Of a stretch of DNA of 10,865 bases, positions 7,048 to 10,865 are shown piece after piece. This stretch comes from Cellulomonadaceae bacterium (GTDB lineage Bacteria; Actinomycetota; Actinomycetes; Actinomycetales; Cellulomonadaceae), in contig JAITCS010000125.1 in NCBI GenBank assembly GCA_031282935.1, positions 1-10,865 of the forward strand, given 5' to 3'. Made by a program: the position numbers and the translations under genes. The notes below the pieces were generated by a model that did no database searches, was not told where the DNA came from, and saw only the letters and a list, made by a program, of their open reading frames with translations. Positions within the stretch are counted from its first letter, which is position 1; each line of letters begins with the position of its first letter.

Positions 7048-7119
7048 ATCTATCGCGTGAATCTATCGGCGTGAGTCCATCGCGTGAATCTAGCGTGCTG
7101 TTATCGTGCTGTTATCGTA
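7048..7119. repeat. Degenerate 13/14-bp and 11-bp tandem repeats between the MBL gene and hisS
   Basis: ATCTATCGCGTGA at 7048-7060 recurs with small changes at 7061-7074 (one extra base) and 7075-7087, and in shortened form at 7088-7097. It is followed by two 11-bp units (CTGTTATCGTG 7098-7108, CTGTTATCGTA 7109-7119). The last unit includes the stop codon of the MBL-fold gene (7112-7114), so the repeat reaches into coding sequence. No terminator hairpin is seen, so transcription may continue into hisS. Confidence 0.75.
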
Positions 7120-7831
7120 AATATGGGTTTGTTTTGATCTCGTGAGCCATAGTGGATTCCGGGCCGTGCCCAGGGATAAGGCGCAATTCGGGCGCCAACT
7201 TGACCTTAAGCATGTCCAGCGTCTTTTCCATCGTAGGTAAATCGCCCCCCGGCAAATCGGTGCGCCCAATACTGCCCGCGAAAAGGACATCGCCGGTGCA
7301 AGCCGTCTCGAAACCCCCCGGTGTGGAAGCGTCTGGCACCAAATAAATGGTCGAACCCTCCGTGTGGCCTGGCGCGTGCAAGGCCCCCAACGTCACCTCG
7401 CCGAAATCCAGCGTGGTTTCTGCCTCAAACGTGCGCGTAGGCGCCGGAACCTGATAATCGCGAGCGCTTTGTCCAATCGCGCCCACTGCCCCCGCGATGG
7501 CCGCCGCCACCGTGTGACTCGGCACCGCCCCCGCTGGCATCAGCGTTGTGAAAGGGTCGGCCAGCCGGTACTCATCGGCGGCGTGAATCCAGAACGGCAC
7601 CCCGAAGTGCGCGCACAGTTTCGCTGCATCCCAAGTGTGGTCAACGTGCCCGTGCGTGGCCAAAACGGCTTGCACCTGCCAACCCTGGCGCTCAACTAGG
7701 TCAATCACCTGCGGCGCCACCCCGGCTCCAGCGTCAATCACCAGCGCGTGCGACCCAGGGCTGCCCTCCCCCGAAACCACCACGCAACAATTAGTCGCGA
7801 ACACCGGCGCGACCACTACATGTACCTGCAC
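7112..7831 (-). CDS. Metallo-beta-lactamase-fold hydrolase (glyoxalase II-like)
   Basis: The 239-residue protein has the complete metal-binding set of the glyoxalase II branch of the MBL fold: HGHVDH at 60-65 (His60, His62, Asp64, His65), His156 in APGHTEG, Asp181 in TGDVLFAGSIGRTD, and His222 in PGHGPES. No signal peptide is evident, so it is probably a cytosolic Zn- or Fe-dependent thioester hydrolase. Actinobacteria generally lack glutathione, so the true substrate is unclear. It is a usual neighbour of hisS in actinobacteria. The GTG at 7831 was chosen because a TAnnnT element sits 6 nt before it; there is no in-frame ATG nearby. It is divergent from the cyclophilin gene. Confidence 0.88.
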   Translation of the reverse strand: MQVHVVVAPVFATNCCVVVSGEGSPGSHALVIDAGAGVAPQVIDLVERQGWQVQAVLATHGHVDHTWDAAKLCAHFGVPFWIHAADEYRLADPFTTLMPAGAVPSHTVAAAIAGAVGAIGQSARDYQVPAPTRTFEAETTLDFGEVTLGALHAPGHTEGSTIYLVPDASTPGGFETACTGDVLFAGSIGRTDLPGGDLPTMEKTLDMLKVKLAPELRLIPGHGPESTMAHEIKTNPYLR

Positions 7832-7837
7832 CAGACA

Positions 7838-7843
7838 AATCTA
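7838..7843 (-). promoter_or_regulatory. Probable -10 element of a leaderless MBL-hydrolase promoter
   Basis: On the minus strand TAGATT is followed by 6 nt (tgtctg) and then the GTG start. This is the same layout as upstream of rarA and of the right-edge gene. A TTGAAA that could act as -35 (7869-7874) is further away than usual from this hexamer (25 nt). The promoter lies in the 123-bp divergent gap shared with the cyclophilin gene. Confidence 0.5.
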
Positions 7844-7944
7844 CAAGCTAATCGCATCAAAAGTTACATTTCAAGGGTCGAAATCTGCCCGTTTGGCGCG
7901 CAAGCATAGATATTATTTTACGATGAGGGTTGCAACACCATCCT

Positions 7945-7950
7945 AAGGAG
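7945..7950 (+). promoter_or_regulatory. Ribosome binding site of the cyclophilin gene
   Basis: AAGGAG lies 4 nt before the GTG at 7955 and fixes that start. It is the clearest Shine-Dalgarno sequence in the window. An AT-rich stretch at 7907-7920 (tagatattatttta) is the likely -10 region, but no good -35 is visible. Confidence 0.75.
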
Positions 7951-7954
7951 AACC

Positions 7955-8692
7955 GTGGGCCAGACCCAAAAGCAACGCGAGGCCGCTGCCCGCGCGAAAG
8001 CGGCGCGTGATGTCGCTGCTGCCGAACAGCGCAAGCACCGCCAAAGACTGTACGCCATCGCGGCCGGAATCGTGACGCTGGGGCTCATTGCCGCCCTCGT
8101 ACTACCGGCCCTGTTCAGCAATCGCAATGACACTGGCGAACTTGGCAACGTTGCGGCCTCCCAATTCCCCCCGAACCCTGCGCTGGCGGAAGACCGCACC
8201 TGGCAAGCCACCATCTCAACCTCGGCTGGCCCTATTGAGGTGGAGCTAAATGGTGCTGGTGCCCCGCAGGCGGTGGCCTCCTTTGTGGCCTTGGCGCGGG
8301 ATGGCTTCTTTGACAGCACAATTTGTCACCGTTTGGTAACCATGAACATCTTCGTGTTGCAGTGCGGCGACCCAACCGCCACTGGCACGGGTGGCCCCAA
8401 TTATCGCTTCGGCCCGATTGAGAGCGCCCCGGAAGACAACTGGTATCCGGCCGGAACCTTGGCAATGGCCCGCATCGGCAATGACGGGTCATCTATGGGC
8501 TCGCAGTTTTTCTTGGTATATGAGGACTCATACATCCCAGCAGACGCTGCGGGTGGATATACTGTGTTTGGCCGCATAGTATCCGGTTTGGATATTGTGC
8601 AGGCTATCGGCGAAGTTGGGGTGGCCGGGGGCGCTACGGATGGGCGTCCGGCAACTGATGTTACGATAATAGGAGTGAACGTCCAGAACTAA
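7955..8692 (+). CDS. Membrane-anchored cyclophilin-type peptidyl-prolyl cis-trans isomerase
   Basis: The enzyme would speed proline isomerisation during folding of exported proteins. The 245 residues comprise a basic cytoplasmic head (1-31, Gln/Arg/Lys/Ala rich), one membrane segment (about 33-54), a short linker, and a cyclophilin domain from about 84 to the end. CHRLVTMNIFVLQCGDPTAT (124-143) holds Arg126, Phe133 and Gln136, the counterparts of Arg55, Phe60 and Gln63 of human cyclophilin A; GSQFF is at 182-186. Cys124 and Cys137 are in the position of a cysteine pair I recall in exported actinobacterial cyclophilins and may form a disulfide, which supports an outside location. The residue matching cyclophilin A His126 appears to be Tyr202. 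The start is a GTG with a strong ribosome binding site. The DUF349 gene follows after 14 nt. Confidence 0.92.
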   Translation: MGQTQKQREAAARAKAARDVAAAEQRKHRQRLYAIAAGIVTLGLIAALVLPALFSNRNDTGELGNVAASQFPPNPALAEDRTWQATISTSAGPIEVELNGAGAPQAVASFVALARDGFFDSTICHRLVTMNIFVLQCGDPTATGTGGPNYRFGPIESAPEDNWYPAGTLAMARIGNDGSSMGSQFFLVYEDSYIPADAAGGYTVFGRIVSGLDIVQAIGEVGVAGGATDGRPATDVTIIGVNVQN

Positions 8693-8700
8693 CTGGACGT
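8679..8700 (+). other. Perfect 8-bp hairpin spanning the cyclophilin stop codon
   Basis: ACGTCCAG (8679-8686) and CTGGACGT (8693-8700) are perfect inverted repeats around a 6-nt loop that contains the TAA stop (8690-8692). No T run follows, and the next start codon is only 6 nt beyond the hairpin, so it is not a normal terminator. It could affect translation coupling into the DUF349 gene or protect an mRNA end. Confidence 0.6.
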
Positions 8701-8706
8701 AGGCTA

Positions 8707-10464
8707 ATGGATTTGCTAGAAGAGATCCAGGAATCAGGCGGGAACGTGGACGTGGCTGCTACAGCGCAATCAGAACAATTTGAGATCGTGGACGAGTCGC
8801 CGGTTGAGGTTTTCCCGGCCGTGGCGGGCGTGGGTGCGGCTGCCGGTTCGAGCGAGCCTGCGGCGTCGGCTCCGGCTGCGGTGACTCCGGCTGAGGTGGC
8901 TCCGGCTGAATCGGCGGGGTCTGTCGCGGCGGCGGTTTCTGTGGCGCCTGCGGTAGCTTCGGGGTTGGAAGCGACATCCGATGCTCCGGCGGCTCCGGTG
9001 GCTGCTGATACGGGCGAGTCTGAGGCGTCCGCTCCGACTGAAACGGAAGCTACTGCTGCCCCGGCTGATTCGGTAACCGCTGAATCGGCGGGCGAAACCG
9101 AAGCTCCCAAGCCCGTGCTGCCCAAGCCTGGCGGTTTCAAGCCCGCCGCCCCCCGCCCCGGCTCTGGTCAGTCGGCCACCTACAACCCGGCTCTGGTGGC
9201 CGCCGCTGAGGCTTTCGGCGAAATCACGCCAGATGGTGGCATTTTTGTTCAGGATGATACTGCCGAGGGTGGCAAGCGGCAGGTGGGTACCGTCCAATCG
9301 GCCACCGCAACGCCGAGCGAGTCCATGTCCATTTATGTGCAGCGGTATTTGGTGCTTGAGGGCAAGACCAAGGCTTTCGAGGCTCGCCTCACCGACCCCG
9401 AACTTGCGCCCCGTGACGCTGAGAAGCAAATCGCCAGGTTTGAAAAAGACCTCGCGGAACCGGCCATCATCGGAGATCTGGCTACTTTGCGTACCCTGGT
9501 TGGCGGCTTCAAAGAGCGAGCCGCCGCCCACAAGGCCGAGATGGGCGCGCTGCAAGCCGCCGCGAAAGCTGAGGCTCTCAAGGAACGCACTGCGCTGGTT
9601 GAGAAGGCGGAGGCGCTTATCGCTGGCGACCACTCCAAGATTCAGTGGAAAACCACTGGCGAGGAAATGCGCAACCTGATGGAGGAATGGAAGACGGCGC
9701 AAAAGTCCCCCGTGCGGATCAACCGGAATGTTGAGGCGGACCTATGGAAGCGATTCCGGGCGGCCCGCTCCACCTTTGACCAGGCGCGGCGCCAATACTT
9801 CAACGACCTTGATGAGGCCAACGCGGCTGTCAAGGCCAAGAAAGAGGCCATCGTCCGCGAAGCCGAAAAGCTCAGTTCGTCCACCGAGTGGGGCCCAACC
9901 TCAGCCGCCTACCGCGACCTGCTCACCAAGTGGAAAGCCGCTGGCCGAGCCGGGCGCAAGGATGACGACAACCTGTGGGCGTTATTCCGTGCCGCGCAGG
10001 ACAAGTTCTTTGCGGCGCGCGATGAGTCCAACAAAGCCTCCGACGCCGAACTTGACGCCAACTTGGTAGCCAAGAAAGCTATTTTGGATGACGCCGAAAA
10101 GATTCTGCCCGTCACCGACTTGAGCGCTGCCAAAGCGGCCTTGCGCGGTATTCAGGATCGCTGGGAGGCGGTCGGCAATGTGCCTCGGGCCGCTTTAGGG
10201 TCGGTTGAGGGGCGGATGAAGGCGGTTGAGCAGGCCGTTCGTGACGCTGAGCAGGCACAATGGAAGCGCACCAACCCGGAAACCAAAGCGCGGGCCGAGG
10301 GCGCAGCCGCCCAGTTGCAGAAGGCGATTAGCGGGCTGGAGGCGGATCTCGCCAAGGCGAAAGCCGCCGGGAACACCCGCAAGGTTACCGAAATCGAGGG
10401 TGCGATTGCGGCGCGCAAGTCCTGGCTGGAACAGGTCGAGAAAGCCGCTTCAGACCACTCATAG
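8707..10464 (+). CDS. DUF349 domain protein with a long Ala/Pro/Glu-rich N-terminal region
   Basis: The 585-residue protein has a low-complexity, probably disordered region up to about residue 200 (Ala, Pro, Glu, Ser, Thr; KPVLPKPGGFKPAAPRPGSG near its end), then a helical, charged region. Within it are about three DUF349 units, with Trp-anchored starts at about 314, 395 and 470 and repeated patterns such as LWKRFRAARSTFDQARRQYF and LWALFRAAQDKFFAARDE. The tail (about 520-585) looks like a coiled coil. No signal peptide or membrane segment is seen, so it should be cytoplasmic. The family has no established function that I know of; the cyclophilin-DUF349 pairing is common in actinobacteria. 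The ATG at 8707 has only a weak AGG before it and probably depends on translation of the upstream gene. Confidence 0.9.
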   Translation: MDLLEEIQESGGNVDVAATAQSEQFEIVDESPVEVFPAVAGVGAAAGSSEPAASAPAAVTPAEVAPAESAGSVAAAVSVAPAVASGLEATSDAPAAPVAADTGESEASAPTETEATAAPADSVTAESAGETEAPKPVLPKPGGFKPAAPRPGSGQSATYNPALVAAAEAFGEITPDGGIFVQDDTAEGGKRQVGTVQSATATPSESMSIYVQRYLVLEGKTKAFEARLTDPELAPRDAEKQIARFEKDLAEPAIIGDLATLRTLVGGFKERAAAHKAEMGALQAAAKAEALKERTALVEKAEALIAGDHSKIQWKTTGEEMRNLMEEWKTAQKSPVRINRNVEADLWKRFRAARSTFDQARRQYFNDLDEANAAVKAKKEAIVREAEKLSSSTEWGPTSAAYRDLLTKWKAAGRAGRKDDDNLWALFRAAQDKFFAARDESNKASDAELDANLVAKKAILDDAEKILPVTDLSAAKAALRGIQDRWEAVGNVPRAALGSVEGRMKAVEQAVRDAEQAQWKRTNPETKARAEGAAAQLQKAISGLEADLAKAKAAGNTRKVTEIEGAIAARKSWLEQVEKAASDHS

Positions 10465-10480
10465 TCAGTTTTACACAGGA

Positions 10481-10542
10481 TAGTGGAGTTATCCACGCCA
10501 CTTTCCACTAGATTTCCCCAGAGTTATCCACAGATTGTGGAC
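10481..10542. other. Cluster of DnaA-box-like sequences and inverted repeats after the DUF349 gene
   Basis: GAGTTATCCAC occurs twice, starting 35 bp apart; within it TTATCCACG (10489-10497) and TTATCCACA (10524-10532) match the DnaA box at 8 and 9 of 9 bases. TAGTGGA (10481-10487) and TCCACTA (10504-10510) form an inverted repeat around the first box, and TCCACA / TGTGGA (10527-10532 and 10536-10541) around the second. The second box is inside a terminator hairpin, so the match may have a non-replication cause. Confidence 0.45.
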
Positions 10543-10563
10543 GCCCTGGGGTTTTCTGTTTTT
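10516..10563 (+). terminator. Rho-independent terminator after the DUF349 gene
   Basis: An outer stem CCCCAG (10516-10521) / CTGGGG (10546-10551) encloses an inner perfect stem TCCACA / TGTGGA with a GAT loop, with small internal loops between. It is followed at once by TTTT and then TTTTT (10552-10555, 10559-10563). It begins 52 nt after the DUF349 stop and ends the cyclophilin-DUF349 transcript. Confidence 0.8.
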
Positions 10564-10580
10564 CGGCGCCCCTTTGGCGC

Positions 10581-10586
10581 TAGTCT
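10581..10586 (+). promoter_or_regulatory. Probable -10 element of a leaderless promoter for the right-edge gene
   Basis: TAGTCT is followed by 6 nt (tgttgc) and the ATG at 10593, with no Shine-Dalgarno sequence. A T-rich stretch at 10557-10563 is where a -35 would be but is also the terminator tail. A short hairpin GCGCC / GGCGC (10566-10570, 10576-10580) lies just upstream. Confidence 0.5.
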
Positions 10587-10592
10587 TGTTGC

Positions 10593-10865
10593 ATGATTAA
10601 CGCAACCTTTAGCCCAACTCCCGCCACCGTTTCCACCTTGCGGTCCCTTTCAGCGGTTCCGGCCGGGCCTTTGTTCACCGAGCACGACTTCGGCAAGGTC
10701 GCTTGGCAAGTGCTCTTGCGAGAAGGCAAACTGGTTCGAGTTTTCGGCGACTACGCCACCGCAAAAAGCGCGAACCTGACCCCGGAGGATCGCGCCCTCG
10801 CGCTGGCCAAGGCCATCCCCGCCCCGATGGTGGCCTCGGGAGTCACCGCCGCGTGGGTGTACTGC
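10593..10865 (+). CDS. N-terminal part of a hypothetical protein, possibly AbiEi-like (type IV toxin-antitoxin)
   Basis: The frame is open for 91 codons from the ATG to the right edge. It contains FTEHDFGKVAWQVLLREGKL (residues 28-47) and VRVFGDYAT, then PEDRALALAKAIPAP and VASGVTAAWVYC. This layout, a winged-helix-like start, a G-K-L-V-R-V turn, then a helix and an S-G-x-T-A-A-W stretch, resembles actinobacterial proteins annotated as AbiEi-family antitoxins or DUF559-type endonuclease-like proteins. The diagnostic C-terminal part is missing, so the assignment is tentative. The gene is separated from DUF349 by a terminator and probably has a leaderless promoter. If it is an antitoxin, a partner toxin gene could follow beyond the edge. 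Confidence 0.6.
   Translation, partial: MINATFSPTPATVSTLRSLSAVPAGPLFTEHDFGKVAWQVLLREGKLVRVFGDYATAKSANLTPEDRALALAKAIPAPMVASGVTAAWVYC

Noticed and set aside
7048..7119. CRISPR array
   Set aside because: Units are 11-18 bp, directly adjacent and degenerate, with no spacers and no cas genes in the window.
8770..9702. Long minus-strand frame of 310 codons opposite the DUF349 gene
   Set aside because: The Arg/Ser-rich product is typical of the antisense of an Ala/Pro/Glu-rich gene; the plus-strand frame has recognisable DUF349 units and an operon position.
10481..10542. Chromosomal replication origin
   Set aside because: Only two good DnaA-like boxes, no AT-rich unwinding region and none of dnaA, dnaN or rpmH nearby; the second box is explained by a terminator stem.

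Overview
The window looks like the chromosome of a high-GC Gram-positive bacterium (Actinomycetota), possibly near Actinomycetaceae; the genus cannot be fixed from sequence alone. The evidence is the actinobacterial style of RarA, AspRS and HisRS, a membrane-anchored cyclophilin with the actinobacterial CHRL...LQCGD core, a DUF349 coiled-coil protein, and the familiar actinobacterial neighbourhood DUF349 / peptidyl-prolyl isomerase / metallo-beta-lactamase-fold hydrolase / hisS / aspS / rarA. Base composition is moderately GC-rich, with AT-richer gaps between genes.

Layout. The left two thirds (1-7831) read on the minus strand. In transcription order they are: an MBL-fold hydrolase; hisS; a DUF1576 membrane protein that overlaps the end of hisS by 8 nt; aspS; three paralogous small single-pass membrane proteins (called P3, P2 and P1 here); and rarA, cut by the left edge. 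Rho-independent terminators follow P2 and P1. P3 lies 5 nt after aspS, so aspS-P3-P2 is probably one transcript; P1 has its own AT-rich upstream region. The right third (7955-10865) reads on the plus strand: a membrane-anchored cyclophilin, a DUF349 protein 14 nt later, a strong terminator, and the first 91 codons of a probable AbiEi-like or otherwise uncharacterised protein cut by the right edge.

How the genes relate. hisS and aspS charge tRNA; AspRS carries His31 and Gly77 at positions that mark non-discriminating enzymes, which suggests Asn-tRNA is made through the amidotransferase route. RarA acts at stalled replication forks. The hydrolase and DUF349 genes are usual neighbours with no agreed role here. 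The unusual parts are the triplicated cysteine-containing membrane protein family inserted between aspS and rarA, and a DUF1576 protein coupled to hisS.

Regulation. Three genes (rarA, the MBL hydrolase and the right-edge gene) have a TAnnnT hexamer ending exactly 6 nt before the start codon, the arrangement expected of leaderless mRNAs; the cyclophilin gene instead has a good Shine-Dalgarno sequence. Several gaps hold short, degenerate, locally made tandem repeats, and the gap before rarA holds a composite repeat with two near-identical hairpins. I saw no rRNA, tRNA, CRISPR array, transposase or phage gene.
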